The notes under the pieces are model-generated. The model saw only the letters and a program-made list of their open reading frames with translations, searched no databases and was not told where the DNA came from. From positions 11,567,001-11,631,000 of the forward strand of contig JBBMNZ010000029.1 in the NCBI GenBank assembly GCA_037954325.1: a stretch of 64,000 nucleotides of DNA, written 5' to 3'. This document shows positions 1-11,840 of this stretch, piece after piece. Every line of letters begins with the position of its first letter. The first letter of the stretch is position 1. Made by a program: the position numbers and the translations under genes. This stretch comes from Fistularia commersonii. Its lineage: Eukaryota; Chordata; Actinopteri; Syngnathiformes; Fistulariidae.

Positions 1-482
1 AAGCCTCCATTTGTTTTACCATATAAATTCAGGTTTTTCTCTTTTGTCTGTCATCCTCCCTGAGCATAACAGAGGGTCTTTTCTTGCTATCTGGGACAAC
101 AGCAGCTCCCAAAGCCTGCTTTCTATGTTTTGTTGTTGTAATTTATGAGATCAATTTCCAGACTTGTTTGAAGAGAATGTTGAAATGTGAGAGAATTTGC
201 TGCTGCTGTTGAATGTTATCGAGAAAATCTGTCCCTAATGGGATAATAGAATGTGTTAATTTTAATTCTGAGGGATATTTTTTTAGGAGTAGCTGCTGAA
301 AACACATGGTCAAACTTACTCCACTTTGATTTTCAGACCGTAATATGCAAACGGTACAGATGATATACTGTACAATTAACGTAATCTGATAACTTATAAT
401 GCCCCGCCTACATTTACCTTGATTTGCTTATGGCTTTGTAACTTTATACTTATTTTTTAATAGTCAGATACTTTCCTCAATT
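1..482. other. Intronic sequence, nothing recognised
   Basis: This is AT-rich noncoding sequence upstream of the first exon seen in the window. I find no reading frame, RNA gene or transposon end in it. By position it should belong to an intron of the SH3PXD2A-like gene, because that gene's earlier coding exon (about the first 24 residues of the PX domain protein) is not in the window. Confidence 0.5.
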
Positions 483-548
483 TTCTCTGACCGGGAATCA
501 AACCCAGGCCGCGGCAGCACCGACGCTAACCACTAGACCAACAAGGAA
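483..548 (-). pseudogene. tRNA-Glu-like pseudogene or tRNA-derived SINE head
   Basis: Read on the minus strand this is close to a eukaryotic tRNA-Glu. It has an A box TGGTCTAGTGG, a B box GGTTTGATTCC, a T arm followed by CCCGGTCAGAGAA, and a mostly paired acceptor stem. It is about 66 nt instead of about 72. The missing bases fall in the anticodon arm, where the usual CTC anticodon loop is gone, so it cannot work as a tRNA-Glu. Either a tRNA pseudogene or the head of a tRNA-derived SINE would fit; I see no clear LINE-type tail beside it. Confidence 0.75.
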
Positions 549-2004
549 TATAACGTTTTTTTTCTTGGGGTGGTGGTGGGGCATCTTTTTTTTTCTTTTA
601 GTTTTGAGTTTTCAAATAACTTTGTGATCACATTTAGGTATGGTAATGCAATCTTTTCAAATCAGTCACTTCAATTAACTGAGGTGAAAGATGAGCAACA
701 CTTTAATTATCAAGCACAACTAATCACTTAATTTTACAACTCAAATATTATTATTATATTATTATTATTATTAAATTATATATTATATATATTATTATAT
801 TATATTTTTTTCCTCCTAATGGCTACACCTCATTAGACACAAGCATAAAGAAGCATAATGGAACATGTGGGTGACAGTTGCTTCTTGAGCCACTTTTTAA
901 CAAGTGTGGATTTGTATCCGGGCAGAGCATGTTGTCTGGAAGGGCAGCCAGAGCTTATCAGGGTGGTGACACCCTGCTACATGAAGTTTGTTGGAGCAGT
1001 GTGAAAGTGTGGCATTTGGAAAGCAGGAACTCTTTCTGCATGTGAGGCAAAATGCAGTAGATAAACACTTTCCATCTGAAACGTAGGCTTTGGACCCTCA
1101 GCATGTTTGAGTGGCTCCTCCGACTTATACCACTCTCCCTAAATGTCACCCTCATCCCCCCTTTATCCCACCTGCTTCATCAGAATGTCAATGTAGTTGC
1201 TGGCAGGTTTAGAGCCACGGGCGTGGGTGATAGGCCTATTTTACTTAACCTGAGTGATGTGCATGAATCCAGTATTTTGTTCTGTACTTGACAGCTTAAC
1301 AGTCTTCTGGCCATTTGCCCCAAACACCTTGGCTTGGTGACAACTTACTGTTTTCATCAGAATTTAGAGTAAATCACATGATAATGGCCTTTCAAGAATT
1401 AGGCTGTGAAAAAGGCCGGATGTGCTTGGCGTTGACAGAGAAAAAACAAATACCTATACTCCATTACTGCTTTTGGTATAGTTTTCTGTGACTGGATGGT
1501 AAACTGCTCTGAACAATCAATCATGTTTATTTAGACTCATATAATGCATGCTAAATTTGTATTGCATGCTCTAACTATTCTTTTTAAAATTAAAACCATA
1601 CAAATTACATCGTATGGACTGGTGTCACATTTGTGTCACCATGAGAACAGCACCATTGTACATTGTACATTGTACTTGATACAAATTAAATCAATTTAAT
1701 TACACATTGATTTTTAGATGAATTCTTACAAATGTTTAAATCACTAATTTTTAAAAATGTAATGTCTGTTGATTTTAAAGTAATGAGAAGATTATTCAAA
1801 ATTCTCATTATGTACTTTCTTGTTGATTATTAGATAATGTTTTCCAGATAAAAGATGAAAAATCATCAATATTCATGTCATGGTCCAATGATGAAAAAAT
1901 AGTAAAAATTTGTCAAAGTTACCACAATTGATATTCATTTATTCAAGATATGTGTTTGCTATATTAGCCAACCCCTCCTTGATTTGACAAAGAAGCAGAA
2001 CATC
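549..2004. other. Intronic sequence with simple repeats only
   Basis: I find no gene here. Short open frames around 958-1291 on both strands have no recognisable motif and overlap one another, so I do not call them. The stretch includes an AT-rich tract (744-808) and a tiny tandem repeat of a 7-base CATTGTA unit at about 1654-1675. Confidence 0.5.
744..808. repeat. (ATT/TA)n simple repeat
   Basis: This is a degenerate AT-rich microsatellite of ATT and TA units. Confidence 0.85.
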
Positions 2005-2012
2005 TCATAAAG

Positions 2013-2515
2013 CAGGAGTGGGCAAACTTTTTGGCTCAGGGGCCACATTGACTCAAAATTTGTCCGATGGGCCGGGTCACCACAAGATATGATACATATA
2101 AAAAAAAAAAAAAAAAAAAATGCATTTGTTAACAGCACATTTCAGACTCGTCTGACATTTGCTTTGAAAACAAAACCAGCTTGGTTTTGAAGGCTTGGTT
2201 TTGACGTTTGCTTGCGCTTCATGCACAAACTGTTTTTTTTTTGTAGCTACATGTCCAGCTCATTCATGTGAATCGGTACATCCACAGTAAAGGCTAAATC
2301 ACGAAGCCAGTCTGTGCCATTCAGCTCAGGAAAATTCTCCAGTGTTTCAAGTAGTTCCAAAAATGAAATAATCTCCTGTTTGAGCTCCAACATTGATTGA
2401 TCCAATCATTCAATCATTCACATCGAGTATGAATTCTGTGCCGATCTTTGGCGGGACGGATTAAAAAGACCAACGGGCCGGATGTGGCCCGCGGGCCGTA
2501 GTTTGCCCACCCCTG
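2013..2515 (-). mobile_element. Non-autonomous hAT (Charlie/ZBED-like) transposon
   Basis: The left end starts CAGGAGTGGGCAAAC. The right end, read in reverse complement, starts CAGGGGTGGGCAAAC and continues into the CCGCGGGCC-type sequence typical of Charlie-like hAT ends. Perfect 8-bp target duplications TCATAAAG lie at 2005-2012 and 2516-2523, which is diagnostic of hAT. The 503-bp element includes an A-run (about 2100-2120) and a scrap of transposase on the minus strand. It is too short to be autonomous, so it is an internally deleted copy that kept part of its coding sequence. Confidence 0.92.
2250..2390 (-). pseudogene. hAT transposase remnant (GTF2IRD2/ZBED-like)
   Basis: Forty-seven codons read without a stop on the minus strand, including ELNGTDWLRDLAFTVD and a following HMNELDM. 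Hosts carry a closely similar segment in GTF2IRD2-, ZBED5- and FAM200-type proteins, which derive from hAT transposases. It lies wholly inside the hAT element at 2013-2515, and both ends of the frame are lost. Confidence 0.75.
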
Positions 2516-2523
2516 TCATAAAG

Positions 2524-2869
2524 TATATACAGTACTTAGTTTCATTAAGTTGGATTTTAAATGTGTTTTTAAATGTGTTTCATGATTAAAAGTAGATCCT
2601 GTACCTTTTTTTAAACCAACTCAAAAATACATTATGTTATGTTGCAAAAAGCATTTTTTACAGAGTGGCTCTAACACAATTTTGGTTGATATAAAACTAT
2701 TAACTTTGATTGTGTGCCTGTTGACTAAGTAAATGTAAAGCAAATGTAACCTTGTCAGGTAACAGGTTTGCTTCGCTTCTGGATTTATATTCAGAGACTC
2801 AAAAAGTGTTGCCAATCAACTGGAAGCTAGCTTAAATTTTCCCCTCAAAAGCCTAATGTTATGTATCAA
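2524..2869. other. Intronic sequence, nothing recognised
   Basis: This gap lies between the hAT element and the first RTE copy. I see no coding, RNA or repeat signal in it. Confidence 0.5.
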
Positions 2870-5836
2870 GTCATCCACCTATCCTTCTTCTCCTCCTCTC
2901 GGCTTTTCCCTTCAGGGGTCAGCACAGCAAATCTACTTTCTCCATCTAACCCTATTCTCTGTGTCCTCCTCTCTCACACCAGCTACCTTCATATCCTCCC
3001 TTACTACATACATAAATCTTCTCTTTGGTCTTCCTCGAGACCTCTTGCCTGGCAGCTCCAATTCCAGCATCCGTCTACCTGGTATTCACTATCCCTCCTC
3101 TGTACATGACCGAACCATCTCAGTCTGGCTTCTCTGACCTTCTCTCCAATACATCGAACATGTGCTGTTCCTCTGGTAGACTCATTCCTGATCCCATCCA
3201 TCCTGGTCACTCCCAAAGAGAACCTCAACCTCTTCATCTCTGCAACCTCTAGTCCCTCTCCTGTCTTTTCGTCATTGTAACAGTCTCTAGGCCATACAGC
3301 ATCGCTCTTTTCCATACTCTCCGTTGCTCTGGACTGTTGACCCCAAGTACCTGAAATCTTCCAGCCTCTTGATCTCCACTCCCTGTAGCCTCACCGTTCC
3401 ACCAGAGTTCCTCTCATTCACACACATATATTCTGTCTTGCATTCCTCCTTTTCAGAGCATACCTTCACCGCTCTAGACTGTCCTCAACATGTTCTATGC
3501 TCTCACTACAGATCACAATGTCATTTGCAAACATCATGGTCCATGAGGATTCCAGCCTATCCTCATCTGTCAGCCTGTCTATCACCACTGCAAACAAGAA
3601 GGGGTTCAGAGCTGATCCCTGATGGAGTCCCACCTCCTCCTGTAATCCCTATGGCATACCCCACCACCATCTCACAGCTAGCATACATGTTCCTCACCAG
3701 TCTAACATACTTCTCTGCCCCCCAGATTTCCTCATACAATACCAGAGCTCCTCTCTCGGCACCAATCTCTGTCATATGGTTTTCTAGGTCTACAAAATGC
3801 AAGGCAGCTCCCTCTGGCCTTCTCTGTACTTCTCTGTTAGCATTCTCAACACAAATGCTGCATCTGTGGTACTCTTTCTAGGCATGAAGCCATACTGCTG
3901 TTCACAAATGCTGTCTTCTTCTGTCAGTCTAGTTTCCACCTAGTTTGCCATAACTTCATTGTATGGCTCATCAACTTCATCCCTCTGTAGTTGCCGCAAT
4001 TCTGCACATCCCCTTAATTCTTAAAAATAGGCACCATCACACTTCGACTCCATTCATCAGGCGTCTTCTCACTCTCTAAGATTCTGTTGAATAATCGAGT
4101 CAGAAAATCTACTGCTGCCTCTCCTAGACACCTCCACAAATCCACGGGTATATCATCAGGACCAACTACTTTTCCACTCTTCATTCTCTTCAATGCCTTC
4201 CTCACTTCAGTTTTACTAATCTGTGCTACTTTGTGGTCTACAATAGTCACCTCTTCTACCCTTGCCTCTCTTCAATTTTCCCCATTCATCAGCTATTCAA
4301 AGTTCCATCACTCTTCTAGCATCTGTGAACACATGTCCCTCTCTATCCTTAATCACCTGGAGCAGCTGTACATCCTTTCCATCTCTATCTCTCGGTTTCG
4401 CCAACCTGCAACCTCCTTACTGTCCAACTGAGCATAAAAGTCATCGTATGCCCTTATTTTTGCCTTTGCCGCCTCTATCTTTACCTTACGCTGTATCCAC
4501 CTGTACTCCTGTCTGTTCTCTTCAGTCCCCTCAGTGTCCCACTTCTTCTTCGCTAACCGCTTTCTCCGTTTAGTTCTGCACTTCCTCATTCCACCACCAA
4601 GTCTCCTTATCTACTTTCCTTTCAGATGACACTCCAAGTACTCTTCTACCTGTCTCCCTGATAACATTAAACGTCCAGTCATCTAGAAGCTCTCCCTGAC
4701 CACCAAGAGCCTTTTTTAACTCCTCCCTGAAAACCATACAATACACTTCCTTTTTCAGCTTGCACCTCTTTATCCTCTGCACAGCCTTTGTTCTCTTGAC
4801 CTTCCTTGTCACAAGTCATCCTACAATCTAACATCTTATGTTGTCTGGCTACATTCTCACCTACCACCACTTTGCAGTCACTGATGTCTTTCAGGTTACC
4901 TTGTCTTTCTAAAATGTAGTCTATCTGCATGCCCCTGCCTCTGCTCTTGCTATGTCCCATTCCTTTCTGGAAAAAAGTGTTCACCACAGTCATTTCCATC
5001 CTTTTCATCTACCGTTACCTGTCCCTCTGTGTTCCTATCCTGTATACCAAATCTGCCCATCACTTCTTTCATCCCCTCTATTTCCTGCACCAGCATGCCC
5101 ATTGAAGTCTGCACCAATGACCACTCTCTCATCTCTGGAGATATTCTGTATCGCTTCATTTAAGTCATTCCAGAACTTTTCCTTCTCCTCAAACTCACAC
5201 CCCACCTGCAGGCATAGCCATAAACACCTTCAATTTCCAGTTTCAGACTCTTAAGTCTATCTGACATCCTTTCAACCCCAGAAAATTTCGAACAAATCCT
5301 CCTTCACGATAACTCCTACTCAATTTCTCTTCCTGTCAGTACCATGATAGTACAACTTAAAGCCTGCTCCTAAGCTTCTAGCCTTACTACCTTTCCACCT
5401 GGTCTCCTGGACACACAGTATATATCCACCTTCCCTCTCTGTATCATGTCGACCAACTACCATTTTCTGTCATAGTCTCGATATTCAAAGTCCCTCCTCT
5501 CAGTCCCAGACTCTTGCCTGTCCTCTTCTGTCACTGCTTCCGAACATGCCTTCTCTCCTTCTTTTCCCCACAGTACCCCAAGTTCCACTGGTAGGTGGTA
5601 GGTTATCGGCACCAATGGCGGTCGTTGTTATCCTTGGCCTCGACCGACCCTGTATGAGATTATTGGGTTTTTTTTTCGCATGTTTGATTTTGGCAAAAGT
5701 TTTATGCTGGATCCCCTCCCTGACACAACCCTCTCCATTTATCCGGGCTTGAGAGTCGCTCAGGGAGACATTGGCCGGTGCTCCCCGAGGCTGGGTCAGG
5801 GGTACACTGGTCCATGCCGCCCTGAGGCTGCATTTA
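2870..5836 (-). mobile_element. RTE-clade LINE, nearly full length (copy A)
   Basis: This is a minus-strand non-LTR retrotransposon of about 3 kb, the most complete of the RTE copies here. From its 3' end (left) one can read the conserved terminal region (GCTGTGCTGACCCCTGAAGG in the element's sense), the RT C-terminal part (LGVTRMDGIRNES, LRWFGHVQRRDSE at 3004-3315), the RT catalytic region, the RT N-terminal block (KALKRMKSGKVVGPDDIP at 4014-4250) and the endonuclease region (about 4950-5600). The 5' end shares a TGCAGCCTCAGG start with two other copies. The frame is broken by many stops and shifts. The RT active-site FADD reads FAND (about 3525), so it is dead even apart from the frameshifts. 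The clade call rests on the RTE-type RT blocks. Confidence 0.9.
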
Positions 5837-6211
5837 GGTTCATTTGTTTGACTTGTCTTGAAATTGATGTTATAACATTATTTTAACCAAATATCAATGC
5901 TCAAGCAAAGATGGTTTCCTGCAAATATGTACGGAAAAAACAAAGTCATCAGATATTTGAGCGAGAGAATAGTGATATACCATGTTTTTACATAAGCACC
6001 AACTGTTACTGTTGTATCAATGGGAGGCTATTCCATTGGTCTTTTTCTACATCCTAAATTATATTGTGTAACATTATAGAGACAATTGCTGGTAGCATCA
6101 TAGTGTTTCATAGAAATGCCACTTGTTTACTGGCTCACTCAGATGAACTCCCAAATGTTGTTTAGATAGTTGTCAGTATTGTAGTAAGTCAGCTGCTAGA
6201 GTTTGTATGTA
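5837..6211. other. Intronic sequence, nothing recognised
   Basis: This is plain noncoding sequence between the RTE copy and the pogo/Tigger element. Confidence 0.5.
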
Positions 6212-6580
6212 CCGTATTTTTTGGACTATACGTCGCTCCGGATTATAAGTCGCACCAGCCAAAAATGCATAATAAAGAACGAAAAAAACATATATAAGTC
6301 GCACTGGAGTATAAGTCACATTTTTGGGAGGTGGGGGGGAATTTATTTGATAAAATCCAACACCAAGAATAGACATTTCATCTTGAAAGGCAATTTAAAA
6401 TAAAAATAGAATAGAGAAAAAGCGGCTGAATAAGTATAGCCTAGTATAGCCTATTTGACGCATAAACAATGAACTGATAACGTGCCTGGTAGGCTATGTT
6501 AACGGAACATATTACGGTAAGAGTCAATCAAATAACTATAGCATATAGCACATGCTACAACCAAACAATTGGTGTCACTC

Positions 6581-7140
6581 TTAATCACTAAATCCAACGA
6601 AATCTTCTTCCGTGTCACTTCTGAACAACTCCGCCAACTCCGAAGGTAGACAATGCGCCGCTTCCTCTTCTACCGGTACGTCGCTTACGTCAGAGTCATT
6701 GTCACTTGCAGTTCCAATTATTCCAGCCTTTTTGAATCCCGACAGGATGGTGTCCTTGCTCTGATAGAGGGGCGATTGCGTTGCATGAAGCGGTTACACC
6801 AGGAAGGTCCTTCCGCAAAGTCATTTATATTCATCTCCTTGGCAACTACCTTGGAGTGAGGACGCAACTGTACTGTTGACAAGCCTCTCCCGGCAGCACG
6901 TTGTTCAAGCACCCATGTGTGAACTCGTTCCTCTAGCTGTGGCCACCTAGCTTTTAGCCTGCAAGTATCTTTTTTAGTTTTCTTCATTTCAGTAAGAGTA
7001 ACCTCCGCTTTTTGCCAGTCCCTTGCAAGTTTCTCATAAACTTCCAACTTTCTTTCTGCTGCTCAATTGCCGTTTTCGGCTGTATATTTCCCTGCTTCCA
7101 GCTTGTAACCTGCAGAATATGATTTTCTTTTTGGTGCCAT
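6581..7140 (-). pseudogene. pogo/Tigger transposase remnant
   Basis: On the minus strand a start at 7140 gives MAPKRKSYSAGYKLEAGKY, a pogo-type DNA-binding start. An in-frame stop follows after the ENGN residues, then more helix-turn-helix sequence. A CENP-B-type second DNA-binding block follows (RARWPQLEERVHTWVLEQRA, GPSWCNRFMQRN). After a frameshift the sequence resumes with an acidic C-terminus that includes LPSELAELFRSDTEEDFVG and ends at a stop near 6581. The DDE catalytic domain between them is missing. It can make no active transposase, though the DNA-binding half is well preserved. Confidence 0.82.
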
Positions 7141-7283
7141 TTTTGTTCGGCCCTTCTCAGTTGCTTCTATAAGTTACCGCGAATGTTGAAATGATCAATT
7201 TTCATAGGTACAGAAGTAGCATGTACCATCTTTCTCACAACGCACTTCTGCCATGACCCGCCCCCGCTGAATTTTGATTGGTT

Positions 7284-7284
<1 letters not shown>

Positions 7285-7327
<43 letters not shown>

Positions 7328-7332
7328 TGTGA
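7285..7332 (+). repeat. (TG)n microsatellite
   Basis: A GT run of about 48 bases with one interruption lies inside the pogo/Tigger element, about 210 bp before the exon at 7540. Confidence 0.95.
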
Positions 7333-7539
7333 CAATTGCTGATATATTAAAGACACACATGCAGACACAGACACAGACACATCAGAGCAAGAGAGCTCAA
7401 TCATTTCACACATAAGTCGCTCCAGAGTATAAGTCGCACCCTCGGCCAAACTATGAAAAAAACTGTGACTTATAGTCCAAAAAATACAGTATATCTGAAT
7501 TGTAGCCTTGTCCTAATGTGGTGCTTCTTCTCTTGGCAG

Positions 7540-7620
7540 GTATATCTGATCAATGTCACCTATTCTGACAATACCTCACACATCATCTACAGAAGATACA
7601 GCAAGTTCTTTGACCTGCAG
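7540..7620 (+). CDS. sh3pxd2a: SH3PXD2A-like PX domain exon (residues ~25-51)
   Basis: This 81-bp exon has 27 codons: phase 0 in and phase 0 out. It is preceded by a pyrimidine-rich acceptor ending CTTGGCAG and followed by GTAACA. The peptide starts VYLINVTYSDNTSHIIY and ends RRYSKFFDLQ. This matches human SH3PXD2A (TKS5) at about residues 25-51; the paralog SH3PXD2B fits less well at the INVT and SD positions. The RRYSKF motif contributes the phosphoinositide-contacting arginine (Arg42 in human). TKS5 is a Src-substrate scaffold with a PX domain and five SH3 domains that targets podosomes and invadopodia through PI3P and PI(3,4)P2. A transposon lies just 50 bp upstream. Confidence 0.95.
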
Positions 7621-8964
7621 GTAACACCACTCCCCACAGGGCCACACAAAGGGCACTTGTTTTTATTGTAATTCCATTGTTGCTGATTCACTGAACAGGT
7701 GTTCAAATGTATTTCATGAATATGTGTGTCTCACTTCAATGGTGACTCCTCTCTATACCTCGTTGCCTCAGTGGATCAATATGTTTGTCAGTAATTGGTT
7801 GGGGAAGGGGGAAGACATTATTTATATCCTCATTTTGTAGACATTCAACAGGCTCTCAAATCAGCACCCGCTTTTCCTCTGTCATCTCTATCCTTGCTCC
7901 CTGTCATCTTATCTCTATGTTGCCCTCAAAACCACAGGAAGCTGAGAGGCTTTCTTTGTAATGAAAGCAAGAAGTCTACATGGAGGTTTTATGTAATGTG
8001 TCCCAGTTTATAGTGGGTCGCCTTTAGATTCTCTGGTGGGGGTTTGTCTGATTGGTGGGTCCTGAACAAAGGAAGGCTTTCATTTTCTGGATAAGATGGT
8101 TTCGTGTAATGTCTCATGTTTTGTTTTAAAATAGGAGTTGCATTAAAAAATCCTCTGATTTTAAGCTGAGAAAAGGTTTGTCTACATAGTTGCACCCTTG
8201 TACTGCTGCCAGCAGACACCAGTTCTCTGGGTCATGAATGAATATCAAAAGGCTACAGTGAGAAGGTAACAGGGGTCACACCAATAGCTTCTATGTGTTA
8301 CAACAGCAGGAAATTATCTTTCAGTCAGTAGAAGAAAGGCCCTCTGTGATAGGTCTCATTGACAACTAATGGGGAGATCCAAAAAAAAATAGACTTGTCT
8401 CTGATTAATCAAAATGTGGAATAAAACACACAACTAGAATTATAAATCAAATTATTCTGGAAAATTAGGTTGCCTCTCCTCAACACAAATGAGGTTGTCA
8501 AACTGGAGGAAATTAATAAACCTTAATGGTTCATGGAGTCTTGGAACAAAGCCACTTTAAAGTCAGCTGTGGAAAGTTGGTTTTATCAGTTAGGCCTGAT
8601 GATGTTGGTCAACAGTTGCCTAATGTTGGTGAATTGTAGAAGAAAGCAAAGCTCTCACAACGCAAGATTAACCAGCCCGCTGTTAAGGTACAATTATTCA
8701 AAAATTCCCTATATTTATGGGGGACTGAACAAGTTTCCTCTAGCTATTGCACTGAAGTCTTCCTTTTAATTTGAAATAAGAGCAGTCAGGAAGTGTAAAT
8801 CGAAGCCTGCTCAATATTTCAAAACCAAGGTTTCACTGCTAAATAAATCCACAGGGAAGGAATGATGAAGAACTTGTATCTAATGAAATTACAATAATCT
8901 TTGGTAAATTAAATATACACAGAGTCACTACAAACTGGAGTATTTTAACTTTTTTATACATATA
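7621..8964. other. Start of the 27-kb intron, nothing recognised
   Basis: Noncoding sequence follows the 5' splice site at 7621. Frames of 70-80 codons near 7800-8770 show no family motif. I see no transposon end before the Tc1 inverted repeat at 8965. Confidence 0.5.
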
Positions 8965-10474
8965 CACCGCAAAAAATTAGCATATCATGAACAAGTTTCA
9001 GAAGTTTCTGCAAGTGAAACACATTTTATAAAGATTGATTACACAGAGTTAAATATTTGAATGCCTTTATTTCTTGAAATTTTGATGATTCTGGTTTACT
9101 GATTAAGATTAAGATAAACTTTATTGATCCACATAGGGGAAATTCCTTTGTCACAGCAGTGTATCAGTCATAATGTCAAAAAAAAGGAAATAAATATGAC
9201 TATAATTAGAAAGGCAGAAGACAGAAGATAGCAAGACAAAAACAAACAAACAAAAAAATCAAATAAATAGACAGCAGATAAATACACAGCAGACAAAAAC
9301 AACATGATCAGGGATGACAATGGGCAACATCAAGGAACAGTGAAGGTGAAAAATACACTACTAGAACTAAACAACAGTATAAATAGAGTGCCAAAAATAA
9401 ATAGCAATAAATAAGATAAATAAACAAGACTAGGCAGGATGTGTGTGGGCTGGGACGAACAAGGATAAGGACAAGAGAGACAGTGGAGTTAGGACATGAT
9501 GTGAATAGGTGAGATAGTGAATGGGGTAGGGTAGTGAGATTGTGGAATTGTGGAAGCAGCACAGGAGCTCTCAGGCCAGTCAGAGTTCAGAGACCCTTCC
9601 TTAGAGTGTGTCAGGGTTGAGTGACCTGTCCAGTTTGTTGTTGATGTGGACCCCAAGGTACTTGTAGGAGTCCACTATCTTCACCTCTTCACCGTTGATG
9701 GGGATCGGTGCCTGTCTCCTCCTGTTCTTCCCGAAGTTCACAGCCACCTCCTTGTCTTGGGGATGTTGAGTAAGCCGTGGCGGGCCATGCATTTTACCTA
9801 GGCCCTCAGTAGTGCTCCGAATCAATCCAACCCCGAATAATTAGTTTATGGCTGTAAAAAAACATCTTATTATGCAGAAATGCAGTATAAAGAGAGGTGC
9901 ATTGCAAAATTTGCCTGCAGGAGCGCATCACATGACGACAAAGGGACAACCAACTCTGTCCACTGACACCCCCGTGCGTAATCGATCGTGCACCCTGCGG
10001 CTTCGTCCGGGGCGCGCCCCGGCACCCCAAGTGCCCAAATTCCAAGAGTGTGTAAAATAAGTCCTGATTAGGAACTAAACCTGACCGCTGAGGCGATGGT
10101 CTAATATGACCGCGCCTCCTCGGCTCGGGAGGAACCTCCTCACCTGCACATCCGCTGGATCCGTCTCAGCGGGTGTCCAGAGAGGATCCTCTCGGGGTGA
10201 CATTCCTTCTAGCCCGGGATATCTCATAATTGTATTTCCTGTCTTGGAATGAACCATTCTTGCTTGATCAGTTCCTGACCATTATGACGTTTTTCCCTGA
10301 GTGAAATCTGAACACACTGGGACAGCAAGTCCAGTCCCGCAGCGGAACGGACAGTAGCCACAATAAATGCCTTTATAGCAAACAGCTGCGACACATAAAA
10401 AACACCAATAATAACCTCATGAACTTGCAGTATTATTTAGGAAAATGGCAGTATTTTACTCACCAAAGTTATGA

Positions 10475-10793
10475 TCATTTGCCGACAAAATCCATCCTCC
10501 TTTCTTTCTTCAAATAGAGTTCAATTATTCTGTCGTACAGATTATCCGTGCGCTTTGGCTCCAAGTACTCCCGGCAAAACAATTTGCAGTGTACCTCGGA
10601 GCCTGTGAACCAGGGGTACCGGTCGTAGTTCATGGCTTGAAAATTTTGGACAAATCCTTTTCCTGGTTGTGACAGGTTCGCTAGCTTAGGAGTTCATCGA
10701 CTTTTCTTTACTATGTCCAGTTTTTCTTCAAAAAGAAAATTGCTTTAGCAATATATTAGCAACTAAATCCGTTTCTTCTCCTCCTGCAGCCAT
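10475..10793 (-). pseudogene. hAT (ZMYM1-like) transposase N-terminus
   Basis: The minus strand starts MAAGGEETDLVANILLKQF. After a frameshift it continues KLDIVKKSR, stop, TPKLANLSQPGKGFVQNF, then YDRYPWFTGSEVHCKLFC. This is the TTF-type zinc-binding block found at the start of ZMYM1-like hAT transposases, where W-L-T-G-S and C-K-L-F-C are conserved. The sequence after CKLFC diverges from the family and reaches a stop near 10475. The catalytic hAT domain is absent. Confidence 0.78.
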
Positions 10794-11329
10794 TGTGGGT
10801 TGAAAAAAAAACGATATTAGACAAACACAACTATATTTCTGTTGCCAGCCCGCTAGTATGCTTCTCCTTGCTAATACACTAGTCCACTCTCTGACTATGC
10901 AATCAGAGGGTGTGAATACACTGACATTGCTGAAGCCTGATAGAAAGCTTTGATGTCGCCAACTCAAACTCTGATTGGTTGATGCAACAGCGTAATTTAC
11001 ACTTATTTTTTGCGTAAAGGGCTTGCAGAACCGATTTTGCAGGCCCCACCCCAGCACTCAAAATCCTGGAAATTTCCGCTTCCCCTGCAGACCCCCCTCC
11101 CCTTCCAAGAAGTGTTAATGTTATCACCTGGTCGTTGCGATTGCAAATTCGATCGGTACCTTTCCCCCCTCCCCCCTCTCTGGTCAAAAGAGAAAAACTG
11201 GTAAAAGTAATGAGAAAGGAAACAAAGGACGTGAGTGAATAAGAAAAACATTTACTTTGTAATGAAAACTATTCTAAATAAATTGCCTTGAAAACAAATT
11301 GTGAGCATATTCCACACTGTTGTCCTTTT

Positions 11330-11840
11330 TAGCATTTTTTAGCAATTTTTACACACAAATGGAGATCCTTTTCTACATTTCCTACCGGTGTGCTTGTGGC
11401 AAATGCCACATTGTAGAATGATTTCTGTTGCAACTCCGACGCACTTGGCATGTTGTCGTTTTACCTTCAGAAACCCTTTTCATTTCACGTAGCGCCTGCT
11501 GTCTCTGTTTTTCCCGTTCAATAACCTGTATGTGTCTATTTCTCAGTTCTTCTGCAAGCTTGAACTGGAATGTTCACCTTGATTCGTTTGATCCTGTACA
11601 TTTCTTAAACAGTACATGTGCATTTACAGCAGCCATGTCCAGAATATTATTGAATACTGCAATGGGCCATCTCCGTGTTCTGGTGCACACTGTGTAAGCC
11701 TGCAGTTTCTGATCAAGCACATCAACACCACATTTCAAGTGGTCGTAGTCCGTGATCACGCTCGGTTTTCTTGCTTGACTAACTCGACTTGAGGATGTGT
11801 CTGTCTTTAAAATGGGGACTGCATGCAGCATTAACATATG
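11330..11840 (-). pseudogene. piggyBac transposase C-terminal fragment
   Basis: The minus strand reads KPSVITDYDHLKCGVDVLDQ, then a TRRWPIAVFNNILDMAAVNA block. This is the region of piggyBac transposases that carries the third catalytic aspartate (in the GVD-DQ motif). After frameshifts comes a cysteine-rich end with the C-x2-C pairs CGIC and CKNC and RKCRKG between them, which matches the C-terminal cysteine domain of the family. I cannot place the transposon's ends. It sits inside the hAT at 9775-12177, so it is either a later insertion or captured sequence. Confidence 0.8.

Larger units (their letters stand above)
6212..7489 (-). mobile_element. pogo/Tigger-type DNA transposon, internally deleted
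   Basis: The ends are inverted repeats: CCGTATTTTTTGGACTATA on the left and, in reverse complement, CTGTATTTTTTGGACTATA on the right. Each is flanked by TA (6210-6211 and 7490-7491), the target duplication expected of the Tc1/mariner/pogo superfamily. Subterminal ATAAGTCGCACC-like motifs recur near both ends. Inside is a minus-strand transposase missing its catalytic core, plus a GT microsatellite. The right end lies 50 bp before the 7540 exon of the SH3PXD2A-like gene, so the remaining 3' splice-site region is very short. Confidence 0.9.

Noticed and set aside
483..548. Functional tRNA-Glu gene
   Set aside because: The anticodon loop is deleted, so it cannot decode.
3324..3881. 185-codon + strand frame
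   Set aside because: It is the antisense shadow of the RTE copy on the minus strand.
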